Part shown: piece after piece, positions 55,315 through 64,000 of the stretch
Numbering within the stretch: the first letter of the stretch is position 1
How the letters are laid out: the number at the start of each line of letters is the position of its first letter
Assembly (NCBI GenBank): GCA_024280885.1
Contig: JAJRPF010000021.1
Location: 1 to 64,000 of the forward strand
DNA length: 64,000 bases
From: Planctomycetota bacterium
Lineage (GTDB): Bacteria; Planctomycetota; JAJSAM01; JAJVHW01
Reading direction: 5' to 3'
Made by a program: the position numbers and the translations under genes
Notes under the pieces: generated by a model
Databases searched by the model: none
Told to the model about the DNA's origin: nothing
The model's input: only the letters and a program-made list of their open reading frames with translations

Positions 55315-57594
55315 CTACTCCCCGGCCGCGCGTAGCCGTGCGCGGACGACCGTCTCGCGATCCGAGCGGATGTCAACATCGGACAGGCGTACGGGCTCGT
55401 AGCCGGTAGCTGTCACGACAACGGCGTAGATCCCGGACGCCGCGAGGCGGTGTCGCACGATGCGGACACCGTCTTCGATCCACGAGACGTGCTCCACGTC
55501 ACGCTGCGTAGACGCAAGGGAGATCTGGAGCGACACGTCGCTCACCGCAATCGGGTCTCCGGTCTCGGCATCAACGAGGTGCACGACGAGCGACCGATGT
55601 CCGTCGATGCGCACGACCACCTCCTCGCCATCGGGCGTCCAGCCCGAGATCCCTCCCTGCCGACCGCCGACGTCGCCCGCGTCCCCGTGCGCCGTGGCGA
55701 CGATCCGATGCTCTGTTCGCGCGATGTGGCTCAACGTCACGCGACCGTCCTCCCCCGTCGTGCCCTGCGCAACGATCTGCCCGACTCGGATCGAATGCAG
55801 CACGATTTGAGCACCGGCCACCGGCTCACCGTCGTCGGTCACCGCCCTTGCTACGGCGTCCACGCCCGACGACAGAACGACGTCGCCGAGGTCCGCGGTT
55901 CGATCGGCATCTGCTCGAGCTCTGATTCCGGCTCCGGCGCGGTACATCGCCGTCGCATGAGCGTCGTGCTCGAAGAGGAGCGGCACACCGAGTCGCTCCA
56001 GCTTCGTCAGCGTGAAGCGGCCGTCGGGCCCAGAACGGGCACGATCCATCGTGTAGACGCTGGAAATCTGCGCGTCTTCGACGGGCCGCCCCTCGTCGTC
56101 CACGCAGCGGCCGACGACGCGGAACTCGGGTGCGAGCGTCACATCGAAGAGCGCATGTTGCAGGTCGCGCTCGCCGATCATCGTCCACGCCGTGACATAG
56201 CCTTCGGCCGCGATCTCGAGCGTCGCACCGTCCAGCACGGTGCGCGGGAGCAGCGGGAACGCAAAGCGCCCCTCGGCATCGCCGGTCGTGGCGAGACCGC
56301 CCACTCGCCCTCGATCCCCCGCGAGCCGGAGCTGCATGCGGGCGCTGGCGATCGCGACGCCGCCGGAGTCAGACACCAGCCCGCGCAGCTCCATCGCCGC
56401 CTCGAGTTCCAGCGTCCACGTCGCGGCCGTCGGATCCCACAGGACGACGATGGGGCCCACGGCGGCCCGACCGTTGCCGCGTGCCACGAAGCGCGCCTCG
56501 CGGACTCGGCCCTCGGGACGCTCGAACGTGACGGCGCCCTCTGTGTCGGTGATCCCGCGCGCCAGCACGGTCTCAGCCGCACGGTCCCTCCCGTCGGCGT
56601 GGAGGACGTCCACGCCGACGCCCTCGACGGGCCTCCCGTCCTGCACGACGAGCACATGGAGCGATCGGTCGCGCGGCACGACCACCGCCTCATTCGAGGG
56701 CGATCCATCGTCGTCCACGGGTGAGAGGCCTCCCGGCTCGGGCGCCACGTCATCGACGCCGCCGTTGCCGACACGATCGCCTTGCGGCCCGGCGCCGGCC
56801 GCCCGGGCGCGGCCCGCGGGTCGATCCAAGTCCGTCGCCTCCCGAGGAACCGTGTCGGTACTCGCAGCGTCGTCGCCGCGCGCGCCCGCGCCACTTCGAC
56901 TGCTCCAGAGCGAGACCGCGACTCCTCCGAGCACGAGGAGCACCGCGACTACAATCGACACCGCCGCCGCGGGCCACCGGGTGCGTCTCCGCGGCGGATC
57001 GGCTTCCACTCCCGCGGCGGGCAGGAGAAGCGGGAGCAACGCACGACGCCACGACCGTCCGTCGCCGCCGTGCTCCGCGTCCAGCAGTTCACGAAGCCGC
57101 GCATGTGCGCGGGCAAGTCGAGAGCGCACCGTCGAGGCGGGGACGCAGAGTCGTTCGCCGATTTCCTTTGGCTGTAGGCCCTCGAACCAGCGCAGAAGGA
57201 CGATGTAGCGCTGACTCTCGCTGAGGGCGAGAACGGCCCTCACCACACGACGATGCTCGTCCGCGCGCGATGCAAGCTCCGCGGTCGAGGGGACGGCCTC
57301 GTGGCGCGCCACGGCGGCCTCGCGCGCGGTCCGCCTGGACCCGGTCCGCAACGTGTCACGAAAGCGGTTGCGAACAACCGTCGCCAGCCATGCACGGGGG
57401 GAGCGCGTCTCACCCGGCGCTCCGCGCAGAGCGCGGAGCCAGGTGTCCTGCTCCAGGTCGTCGGCGTCCGGCGTGTCGCCCAAGAGTGCCCGGGCGACCG
57501 ACCGAACCCACGCTCGGTGCACCAAGAGGTCGTTCGTTGGGACTGTGGTTTCGATCGTGGCAGGGTCGGTGGGCAGATCGGTGTGTTGTGTCAT
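55315..57594 (-). CDS. ECF sigma factor fused to membrane anchor and Ig-like domains
   Basis: 759 residues. Sigma region 2 (23-90, DADDLEQDTWLRALRG) and region 4 (113-170, SESQRYIVLLRWFEGLQPKE and VPASTVRSRLARAHARL) form a complete ECF sigma factor. A transmembrane helix follows (207-230, AAAVSIVVAVLLVLGGVAV), an acidic linker, and from about 285 at least five carboxypeptidase-regulatory or Ig-like repeats (RPVEGVGVDVLHADG, RPVEDAQISSVYTMD, EPVAGAQIVLHSI). The sigma domain is cytoplasmic and the repeats would lie outside. Release of the sigma part by proteolysis would be needed for free action (inference). The start is the Met just before the sigma fold; the frame is open 111 codons upstream. 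Confidence 0.88.
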   Translation of the reverse strand: MTQHTDLPTDPATIETTVPTNDLLVHRAWVRSVARALLGDTPDADDLEQDTWLRALRGAPGETRSPRAWLATVVRNRFRDTLRTGSRRTAREAAVARHEAVPSTAELASRADEHRRVVRAVLALSESQRYIVLLRWFEGLQPKEIGERLCVPASTVRSRLARAHARLRELLDAEHGGDGRSWRRALLPLLLPAAGVEADPPRRRTRWPAAAVSIVVAVLLVLGGVAVSLWSSRSGAGARGDDAASTDTVPREATDLDRPAGRARAAGAGPQGDRVGNGGVDDVAPEPGGLSPVDDDGSPSNEAVVVPRDRSLHVLVVQDGRPVEGVGVDVLHADGRDRAAETVLARGITDTEGAVTFERPEGRVREARFVARGNGRAAVGPIVVLWDPTAATWTLELEAAMELRGLVSDSGGVAIASARMQLRLAGDRGRVGGLATTGDAEGRFAFPLLPRTVLDGATLEIAAEGYVTAWTMIGERDLQHALFDVTLAPEFRVVGRCVDDEGRPVEDAQISSVYTMDRARSGPDGRFTLTKLERLGVPLLFEHDAHATAMYRAGAGIRARADADRTADLGDVVLSSGVDAVARAVTDDGEPVAGAQIVLHSIRVGQIVAQGTTGEDGRVTLSHIARTEHRIVATAHGDAGDVGGRQGGISGWTPDGEEVVVRIDGHRSLVVHLVDAETGDPIAVSDVSLQISLASTQRDVEHVSWIEDGVRIVRHRLAASGIYAVVVTATGYEPVRLSDVDIRSDRETVVRARLRAAGE

Positions 57595-57644
57595 CGTACC
57601 CACAGGACGACACCGCCCCACGGCGCGTCCCGTCGCGATCAAAG

Positions 57645-58430
57645 TCAGAGCCCGCGGTAGACGTCGGGGCGGCGATCGCGAAGGAACGGCAGGCTGACGC
57701 GCACCTCGGAGACGACGGCCGGGTCGACCTCGCCCTCGACGACGCCCGCCTCGCCAGGCGGCAGCGACGACAGGATCTCGCCGAGCGGCGAGACGAACAG
57801 AGAGTCGCCCTCGAAGACCATCCCCCCACCGGAGCCGACGCGGTTCACACCAAGGACGTAGCACTGTGTCTCGATCGCTCTCGCGATGAGCAGCGCCTTC
57901 CAGTGATGCGCCCGGGCGGCGGGCCAACTGGCGACCACGACGAAGAGATCGGTCTCGTCCGCCCTTGCGGTGAAGACCTCGGCGAAGCGCAAGTCGTAGC
58001 AGATGAGTGGCGTCACCCGCACGCCGGCTACACGCACCGTGACGAGCACGTCGCCGGCCTCGAAATGACGTCCCTCGCCACCGAAGTTGAAGGGATGGAT
58101 CTTCGCGTAGCGATGCACGCCCCCTTCGGGGGTCGCAAGCAGGAAGACGTTACGCGGGCGGGCCCACGAGTCGCGTGTCTGCGCCACGCTTCCGGCAATC
58201 GCGCTACCCGTCTCGCGGGCCAACGAGACCAGGAACTCCTCCGACGCGCCGCCCTCGCGCTCGGCGATCCGATCGGCGTGCATCGAGAAACCGGTGGGCC
58301 ACATCTCCGGGAGGACGATGAGCCCGCCACCCGATCGCGCCGCAACCGCACGCACAAGACGGCCGAAGCGCTCGCGATTGGCTGCGGCGTCTTCCCAGAC
58401 CAGATCCGATTGGAGCCCGGCGACGTGCAT
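57645..58430 (-). CDS. carbon-nitrogen hydrolase, omega-amidase-like
   Basis: 261 residues with the nitrilase triad Glu42 (LPEMWPTGFSM), Lys110 (HRYAKIHPF) and Cys144 (LICYDLRFAEVF). The short length and LPEMWxTGF plus CYDLRF motifs place it near omega-amidase/YafV enzymes that hydrolyse 2-oxoglutaramate-type amides. It is distinct from the NadE-linked nitrilase at 14 kb. It is followed after 50 bp by the ECF fusion gene on the same strand. Confidence 0.88.
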   Translation of the reverse strand: MHVAGLQSDLVWEDAAANRERFGRLVRAVAARSGGGLIVLPEMWPTGFSMHADRIAEREGGASEEFLVSLARETGSAIAGSVAQTRDSWARPRNVFLLATPEGGVHRYAKIHPFNFGGEGRHFEAGDVLVTVRVAGVRVTPLICYDLRFAEVFTARADETDLFVVVASWPAARAHHWKALLIARAIETQCYVLGVNRVGSGGGMVFEGDSLFVSPLGEILSSLPPGEAGVVEGEVDPAVVSEVRVSLPFLRDRRPDVYRGL

Positions 58431-58550
58431 GCCCCGGAGCCTACCAGTCCGGTACCCCCACGCCGTGTCCCGGCCAGGGCCGGCCAGGGAATACGCCCGG
58501 CGGGGCGCGCCGCTGCTATCCTCCGGCCCGCACAGCACAAGGAGTTCACG

Positions 58551-58853
58551 ATGTCCGGCAAGCCCCACGATTTCCTGACGAGCCGCAAAGAGAAGGCAGA
58601 GCCCGCCTCCGAGGCCACGTTCGCCTACTTCGGCCCCGAGGGGGCCGCGGATCGCTGGCGCTTTCTCGTCACGAAGGAACACGACGATGTCGTGTCCGTG
58701 CTCCCGCACACCGAGGCACGCTTCAAGAAGGGCCTCGTCGCGTGGCGTTGGGACGACGCCGAAGGTGGGGAGCCGACTCCCTACCGCACGCTGAAGACGA
58801 CGCCGCGCCGCATCGATCTGCGCCGCGAAGGCCCGGCGCCAGAGAGCGCCTGA
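58551..58853 (+). CDS. small hypothetical protein
   Basis: 100 residues, soluble, with FAYFGPEGAADRWRFLVTKE, VSVLPHTEARFKKGLVAWRW and a basic C-terminus. AAGGAG precedes the ATG by eight bases. No family is recognised. It lies between divergent neighbours, so it has its own promoter. Confidence 0.7.
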   Translation: MSGKPHDFLTSRKEKAEPASEATFAYFGPEGAADRWRFLVTKEHDDVVSVLPHTEARFKKGLVAWRWDDAEGGEPTPYRTLKTTPRRIDLRREGPAPESA

Positions 58854-58945
58854 TCCGAGCCTGCCTCGCGCTCCTTTGAACCTTCTCACTCCTCGGGCGT
58901 TCGCACGTGAGGGGGCCGTCTTGCGAGACGCACAGAGGAGGTGCC

Positions 58946-60337
58946 ATGTCGAAGATCCACTGCCTGCGAAGCGCTCTCGGCGTCGCCGCCGTGTCCTTTC
59001 TGGCCGCCGGTTGCGCCAAGCAACCCGCCGTGATCGTGCAGCCCCCTCGCGATGTGCGCGTGGTCGAGATCTCCGACGAAGTGGCGGAACAGATCGCGAA
59101 GCGCGTCGCCGCGTACATCCCGAAGGCGCCGCAGGCTGCCGCTCCCATCCGGACGCAACCGGTAGCGGTCGTCCGCGGCGGCGCTGCACCAGACTCCGTG
59201 CGAGTGGTCCCGGAGCGCCGGGAGGTCGGTGGATCGGCGGTCTATCCTCGACCGCCGTCGCCCGAGATCTTCGCGCCCGCCCCGAACATCTCGATGAAGC
59301 GTCTACGCACCGGGACAACGGCTGCCGTGGACAGCGCTCTTGCGTGGCTTGCCGAGCACCAGGGGGAGAACGGAGCGTGGGATGCGAGCGCATTCGGAGA
59401 GGCGTGCGACAAGCAGTGCGACGGCGCGGGAGAGCAGACGTACACAGCCGGTGTCACAGGGATGGCCGTCCTATGCTTCGTGCGTGATGGCCAAACGTCG
59501 CGCAGCGGCGAGTACAAGGACGTCGTCGCGAACGGGTTGCGCTACCTCCGCACAATTCAGGACTCCGAGGGCTGCTTCGGCCTCCGCGTGAGTCAGCACT
59601 TCCAGTACAACCACGCCGCCGCGACGCTCGCTGTGGTCGAGGCCTACGCCCTCACGAAGAGCCCGATCCTGCGCGAGTCAGCACAGGCGGGTGTCAACTT
59701 CGTCCTGCGCAGCCAGAACCCGTATCTCGGATGGCGCTACGGTGTTCTCGACGGCGACAACGACACGTCGATGACGTGCCGCATGACCGAGGTGCTCGCG
59801 ACCGCACTTGCGGCCGGCCTCGTCGTCGACCGCTCCGCGTTCCGCGGCGCGGTCGCATGGGCCGACAAGATGACGGAGCCGGAGTTCGGGCGCGTCGGCT
59901 ACATCCGCCGCGGCGGCCCGACGGCCCGGACGCGGGAGACGATGGAGACGTTCCCCGCCGAGCACTCGGAAGCGATGACGGCCGCCGGACTGCTGATCCG
60001 CATGTACTCGGGTCAGGCGGCAAACGCCAACCAGTCAATCCGCAAGGGCGCGGACTTGATGGCCGTACGACCTCCGGTCTGGAACGTCGCACGCGGCACG
60101 AACGACTTCTACTACTGGCTCCTCGGCACGACCGCAATGCGAAAGGTCGGCGGCGTCAAGTGGAACGCCTGGCGCAACTCGCTCTTCGCTGCGGTGGTAG
60201 AGAACCAGCAAGGAAGCGATGCGCACACGGCGGGGTCGTGGGACCCAGTCGACGCGTGGTCGGGCGACGGGGGTCGGGTGTACGCGACGACGACGCTTTG
60301 CCTGGCGCTGCAGCAAGTCGAGGCGTCGCTGAAGTAG
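58946..60337 (+). CDS. lipoprotein with prenyltransferase/squalene-cyclase-like repeats
   Basis: 463 residues. Signal peptide with lipobox LAAGC; a linker with DEVAEQIAKRVAAYIPK; then an alpha/alpha toroid of terpenoid-cyclase/prenyltransferase-like repeats (ALAWLAEHQGENGAWDASAF, GLRYLRTIQDSEGCFGL, GVNFVLRSQNPYLGWRYG). The catalytic DxDD of cyclases is absent, so it is probably a binding or structural protein. AGGAGGT precedes the ATG at 58946 and settles the start. Confidence 0.82.
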   Translation: MSKIHCLRSALGVAAVSFLAAGCAKQPAVIVQPPRDVRVVEISDEVAEQIAKRVAAYIPKAPQAAAPIRTQPVAVVRGGAAPDSVRVVPERREVGGSAVYPRPPSPEIFAPAPNISMKRLRTGTTAAVDSALAWLAEHQGENGAWDASAFGEACDKQCDGAGEQTYTAGVTGMAVLCFVRDGQTSRSGEYKDVVANGLRYLRTIQDSEGCFGLRVSQHFQYNHAAATLAVVEAYALTKSPILRESAQAGVNFVLRSQNPYLGWRYGVLDGDNDTSMTCRMTEVLATALAAGLVVDRSAFRGAVAWADKMTEPEFGRVGYIRRGGPTARTRETMETFPAEHSEAMTAAGLLIRMYSGQAANANQSIRKGADLMAVRPPVWNVARGTNDFYYWLLGTTAMRKVGGVKWNAWRNSLFAAVVENQQGSDAHTAGSWDPVDAWSGDGGRVYATTTLCLALQQVEASLK

Positions 60338-60433
60338 ATGGGCGCTGGATGGGTGTGGGGCCGGCGGGCGGGGGAGTAGGAGTAGGGAGAGTCAGGGGAT
60401 GGTGGATCGCGACTCGTCGAGGGGTCGAAATAC

Positions 60434-60518
60434 CGTGCCAGGCTCAATTTCTTCGCGCGGCCACCCGGATGGACGAGGGCGAAGCTCGTCGGCGCGCGCA
60501 AAAATTGAGCCTGGCACG
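60434..60518 (+). repeat. R1 interspersed repeat, copy 3
   Basis: Perfect 17-bp arms CGTGCCAGGCTCAATTT (60434-60450) and complement (60502-60518). The core GGGCGAAGCTCGTCG is nearly that of the other copies. The right flank GCGATTTCG also follows copy 1. Confidence 0.88.
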
Positions 60519-60631
60519 CGATTTCGACGCCGCGCACACCCGCTTGGTTGATCGGGGATCGCAGGAGGAGCGGAGAAGGAGACGATCAAGGGAGACTGCG
60601 GACTCGGCAGAGAGCCCACCCACCACGACCA

Positions 60632-60886
60632 CGCTGGAAACGAGAGCGTTTGGCGGGCCTTGTGCGCCAGCACAAGGCGTGACGAACGCGGTGAGGCGCA
60701 GGGAGCGGATTCCGCCTGCGAAACCCGCCCAAGCGACGCGCGCCTTCGACGACGAGGCCACGCCCCGATGCGAGGCAACGACCTCCGAGCGCGGCCCCGG
60801 TTGAAGCAGCCGGAGCCGCGACCGAAGCCGAACATGCGAGCGAAAGCGAGCGTGCCGACGGAGTCGGCACAAACGCAAAGAAGGAG
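60632..60886 (-). repeat. R4 interspersed repeat, copy C
   Basis: Full-length copy with the extended head shared with B, the core blocks, and the terminal hairpin GTGCCGACGGAGTCGGCAC followed by AAACGCAA. It forms a direct tandem with copy D, 248 bp apart. Confidence 0.88.
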
Positions 60887-60938
60887 CCCCCGTGAGTGGC
60901 GGGCCGTGAGCTCCGCTCTCGGCGTGACACGCACGGGA

Positions 60939-61127
60939 GTGAGGCGCAGGGAGCGGATTCCGCCTGCGAAACCCAAACTCGCGACGCGCTCACTTACACG
61001 TCGAACATCCGACCCGATGCGAGGCATCGACATCCAATCGCGGCCCCGGTTGAAGCAGCCGGAGCCGCGACGGGAGCCGAACATGCGAGCGAAAGCGAGC
61101 GTGCCGACGGAGTCGGCACAAACACAA
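60939..61127 (-). repeat. R4 interspersed repeat, copy D
   Basis: Nearly the same as copy C from GTGAGGCGCAGGGAGCGG onward but with a different variable segment between the two core blocks. It ends 14 bp before the terminator hairpin of the gene at 61.2 kb. Confidence 0.88.
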
Positions 61128-61141
61128 TGAATGCACCTGCA

Positions 61142-61182
61142 CGCGTTCTGATCTGCCGACTTCGTCGGTAGATCAGAACGCG
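61142..61182 (-). terminator. terminator hairpin overlapping a stop codon
   Basis: A 19-bp stem (CGCGTTCTGATCTGCCGAC with its complement, one G-U pair) and the 3-base loop TTC. It includes the stop codon and last codons of the minus-strand gene. Confidence 0.8.
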
Positions 61183-62654
61183 CGCCGTGCATAAGCGCGC
61201 CAGTCCTCGTCGATGTCCTCGATCTCCTTGCCGAGGAGTTGCTTCAGCGTCGCATCTTGGTCGAGATCCTTCTCGTCGCGAGTGAGCTTCAGGAACGCGA
61301 TGAACTTCTCGCGCTTCTTCTCCATCAGCCACGTCACCACCGCCCACGCTTTGATACTGTCGGGCAGACGCAACGTGGAGAGCGGCGTGAGCAGGATCTT
61401 GCGCAACTCGGTGTCGGCCTTGGCGTTCACGATCGAGCGCAGGTAGTCGCGCCAGCGCTCCGACTCGGTCCAGTCCTTGTCCCCGCCCATGATCTCCTGG
61501 TTGTTGCCGTAACCGGTGATCGTCTTGTCGAGGCACGATGTGCGCGTCGTGCCCTGGATGCGAACGGTGTAGTAGTACGCGAGCCCCTCGTCGAGCCACG
61601 CGGCACGACGCGAGTTCCAGACGAATTGCCCGAGGAAGTGCGCGGCGTGATGTAGCAGCGGGTCGCGCGTGTCCACGATCTCGGCGGTCTCGACGCGCAA
61701 CACGCCACCACGCAAGAGGAGGTACGAGCGCGAGGTATTCGACTCCTTCGTCCACTCCTTGTCGGACGTGTTGCTGAACTCGTCCACCCAGCGCGCCCAA
61801 TTGGCCTGCTGCGAGACGACAACGAGGTCGATCTTCTTGCCGTTGAGGACGTCGGTTGTGGGGTCGATGCCGACGTCTGCCAGGAAGTAGACGTAGAGCA
61901 CCTCGAGCGCCTTGATGTGATCGGGTAACACGGCCTTGTCGCCGTCATCGTAGAGACGGAAATGCGGCGACTCCATGGCGCTCAGCTTGACGCCCACGCC
62001 CTTCTCGTACGCCTCGCCGCTGATCCACTTGCCCTCGGTCGCCTTCTTGATTGCGGCGAGCTTCTTCTGCGCCATCCAGAGCTTGCCGACCTTCACGTGG
62101 CCGGCGCCCTTGTGAGCGGCCTCGTTCTCCTTGTCCACGAGGAGCGCGCGCTCGAAGCACTTCTTGGCCTGCTCGGCGTACCCTGCCGCGGCGCAGTCGT
62201 TGCCGAGTTGCGCGTACTTGTCGGCGAGGTACGTGTCGGCCTTCGCGCGCTTCTCGCGCCAGCGCTCGACCTTCTTGTCGAACGACTTCTGCGACTCCTT
62301 CGCACCCTTCATATTCTGCTTCTGGAGCTTCGCGGCCTTCTCCTCGTCACGGACCCAACCGCTCTTCTTCTTGTCGTAGCGGAGATAGTCGCGCGCGTCC
62401 TTGTGGTTGGGGTCCAGCTCGAGCACGTAGTCCGCCGTCTCGAACGCGAATTGGAAGAGCCCGGACTTCTTGGCATCACCGACGACGCCCCAGAACTTCT
62501 TCGCGGCGCCCCTCTTCATCTTCTTGTAGCCGGCCTCGAAGAACGCCAGACCGGCGTCCTCGGCGTGGGCGGGAGTCGCGGTCATGACCGAGACCGCGGG
62601 ACTGACGAGAAGACCGGTCGCGAGAGCGATGGCGAGGGAGAATGAGGTGCGCAT
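61173..62654 (-). CDS. exported peptidase-MA/DUF1570-like protein with altered active site
   Basis: 493 residues. Signal peptide to about AHAEDA. A Lys-rich TPR-like helical half (about 30-220) is followed by a gluzincin-like domain: [14 protein letters not shown] and [12 protein letters not shown]. The spacing equals HExxH plus the downstream Glu, but the catalytic Glu is His here (HHAAH). A parallel change (HQASH) occurs in the gene at 1.8-3.0 kb, so both look like pseudo-enzymes. Fairly acidic/Lys-rich and soluble after export. Confidence 0.72.
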   Translation of the reverse strand: MRTSFSLAIALATGLLVSPAVSVMTATPAHAEDAGLAFFEAGYKKMKRGAAKKFWGVVGDAKKSGLFQFAFETADYVLELDPNHKDARDYLRYDKKKSGWVRDEEKAAKLQKQNMKGAKESQKSFDKKVERWREKRAKADTYLADKYAQLGNDCAAAGYAEQAKKCFERALLVDKENEAAHKGAGHVKVGKLWMAQKKLAAIKKATEGKWISGEAYEKGVGVKLSAMESPHFRLYDDGDKAVLPDHIKALEVLYVYFLADVGIDPTTDVLNGKKIDLVVVSQQANWARWVDEFSNTSDKEWTKESNTSRSYLLLRGGVLRVETAEIVDTRDPLLHHAAHFLGQFVWNSRRAAWLDEGLAYYYTVRIQGTTRTSCLDKTITGYGNNQEIMGGDKDWTESERWRDYLRSIVNAKADTELRKILLTPLSTLRLPDSIKAWAVVTWLMEKKREKFIAFLKLTRDEKDLDQDATLKQLLGKEIEDIDEDWRAYARRAF

Positions 62655-62819
62655 CGCTCGATTCTACGCGGGCGATGCCCCCCGAGTCGCGTATCCAACA
62701 GTTCGCGCAGTCGCCCCGAGGGGCGCGGATTGTCGTCCCAACGGCCCGGATTCGACACAATGGCCGGGTTCCGCCGCAGCGCCGCCCACGAAGCGCCTGC
62801 GGCAGCCTGGAGCCCCTGC

Positions 62820-64000
62820 ATGACGACCGAGACCCGACCGGAGACGAGCGCGCCCGAGCCTGGCTCAGTCCCGGAGGAGCCCTTCCAGCTCAACCACAAG
62901 GTGCGCTTGGTCACGGCGACCTCGCTCTTTGACGGCCACGACGCATCGATCAACATCATGCGGCGCATCGCGCAGGCGTGCGGCGCCGAGGTGATCCACC
63001 TGGGCCACAACCGCTCGGTCGTCGAGATCGTTGACGCCGCGATCCAGGAAGACGCGCAGGGCGTGGCGATCACGTCCTACCAGGGCGGACACAACGAGTT
63101 CTTCCGGTACATGAAGGACCTGCTCGACGAGCGCGGAGCGGGGCACATCCGCATCTTCGGCGGCGGCGGCGGCGTGATCCTTCCCGAGGAGATCGCCGAC
63201 CTCCAGGCGTACGGCATCGAGCGCCTTTACTCGCCCGACGACGGCCGCGAGATGGGGCTGAAGGGCATGATCCAGGACATGCTCACGCGCTGTGACTTCG
63301 ACACGGGTGTGCAGGCGGACCTTGCGGCGCTGACCGTCGAGACGAAAAAGGAGATCGCGCACGCCATCTCCGAGGCGGAGCGTGACTCCGCCGGTGTAAA
63401 CGAGCGCCTGGCGGCGCTACCCGCACGCGCGACGAAGGCGCCGGTACTCGGGATCACGGGGACCGGCGGCGCCGGCAAGAGTTCGCTCATCGACGAACTC
63501 GTGCGGCGCTTCCTGCTCGACTTCCCCAAGAAGCATCTCGCCATCCTCTCGGTGGACCCCAGTCGACGGAAGACCGGCGGCGCACTGCTCGGCGACCGTA
63601 TCCGCATGAACAGCGTGTCGGCGCATCCGCGGATCTACATGCGTTCGCTGGCGACGCGGCAGCCGAACCTGGCACTCGCGGGATGCATTCCGGAAGCGCT
63701 GGGTGTGCTCCAGGCAGCGGGCTTCGACCTCATCATTCTCGAGACATCGGGGATCGGACAGTCCGACACGGAGATCGTCGACTTCTCCGACGTCGCCATG
63801 TACGTGATGACGCCTGAATTCGGCGCTGCGACGCAGCTCGAGAAGATCGACATGCTCGATTTCGCCGACATCGTCGCGATCAACAAATTCGATCGCCGCG
63901 GCGCCAAGGACGCGCTGCGCGATGTACGCAAACAGTTCCAGCGCAACCGAGAACTCTTCGCGATCGCGCCGGCCGACCTGCCGGTACACGGCACGATGGC
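62820..64000 (+). CDS. icmF: fused isobutyryl-CoA mutase, N-terminal part
   Basis: Open to the window end; 393 residues are visible of a protein normally about 1050-1100. The cobalamin-binding domain has [15 protein letters not shown] (the cobalt-ligating His in DGH), [10 protein letters not shown] and [14 protein letters not shown] MeaB-like G-protein chaperone follows with Walker [15 protein letters not shown] and [10 protein letters not shown]. This order, B12 domain then GTPase, is that of IcmF, whose mutase domain should follow beyond the window. It isomerises isobutyryl-CoA and n-butyryl-CoA. Confidence 0.95.
   Translation, partial: MTTETRPETSAPEPGSVPEEPFQLNHKVRLVTATSLFDGHDASINIMRRIAQACGAEVIHLGHNRSVVEIVDAAIQEDAQGVAITSYQGGHNEFFRYMKDLLDERGAGHIRIFGGGGGVILPEEIADLQAYGIERLYSPDDGREMGLKGMIQDMLTRCDFDTGVQADLAALTVETKKEIAHAISEAERDSAGVNERLAALPARATKAPVLGITGTGGAGKSSLIDELVRRFLLDFPKKHLAILSVDPSRRKTGGALLGDRIRMNSVSAHPRIYMRSLATRQPNLALAGCIPEALGVLQAAGFDLIILETSGIGQSDTEIVDFSDVAMYVMTPEFGAATQLEKIDMLDFADIVAINKFDRRGAKDALRDVRKQFQRNRELFAIAPADLPVHGTM

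Noticed and set aside
60691..61127. CRISPR array from R4 tandem copies
   Set aside because: Only two units of about 190 bp at 248-bp spacing, with internal variable parts and no cas genes.
60660..61130. A 156-codon ORF over R4 copies C and D
   Set aside because: Its translation merely repeats the R4 unit; no ribosome site and no protein-like structure.

Overview
The window is about 65-70% GC by eye and reads as a chromosomal stretch of a Planctomycetota-like bacterium. This placement is inference. It rests on gene style: secreted HEAT-repeat proteins, an ECF sigma factor fused to a membrane anchor and export-type domains, a giant alpha-2-macroglobulin-like protein, PQQ-type propellers, prenyltransferase-like lipoproteins, and a GyrA with an unusual quinolone-region sequence. 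No rRNA, tRNA or CRISPR array was found.

Layout. 0-5 kb (minus): secreted HEAT protein, a degenerate peptidase-MA-like protein and an FHA-GAF-sigma54 activator. 5.2-10.8 kb (plus): SBF-like transporter, M48 protease, gyrA. 11-12.6 kb: MscS channel and a zinc-ribbon membrane protein. 12.8-13.8 kb (minus): a secreted thioredoxin-fold protein whose CxxC motif is UGPC. Its in-frame UGA is followed by a hairpin with the architecture of the E. coli fdhF SECIS. This is the most striking item in the window. 14-15.7 kb: a nitrilase overlapping NadE. 15.7-20.8 kb is a decay zone with a frameshifted kinase-like gene, a frameshifted exported protein, a duplicated patatin 3' end, an ECF sigma gene with an internal TAA, and a transposase relic. 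20.8-26.7 kb: patatin phospholipase, cysteine synthase, an NTF2-like lipoprotein, a membrane protein, NfeD and stomatin. 27-34.5 kb (minus): lipoprotein, M64 peptidase, HEAT protein and a two-component system. 35.3-43.4 kb: the alpha-2-macroglobulin-like giant. 43.7-48.7 kb: an acyl-CoA oxidation operon (thiolase, hydroxyacyl-CoA dehydrogenase, two acyl-CoA dehydrogenases) ending in an archease-like gene. 48.9-53.4 kb: esterase, Wzz-like protein, DUF6429-like protein, PQQ propeller, GNAT. 53.4-58.4 kb (minus): GNAT relic, SIS isomerase overlapping pyrK, ECF fusion, omega-amidase-like hydrolase. 58.5-62.7 kb: small protein, prenyltransferase-repeat lipoprotein and a second degenerate peptidase-MA-like protein. 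From 62.8 kb: the start of a fused isobutyryl-CoA mutase (icmF), cut by the window end.

Four families of structured interspersed repeats (called R1-R4 here) fill the larger intergenic gaps and repeatedly sit just past gene 3' ends or terminator hairpins. R4 shows compensatory changes in a hairpin stem. Metabolically, the acyl-CoA operon and IcmF fit catabolism of fatty or branched-chain acyl-CoAs, although they are 14 kb apart.
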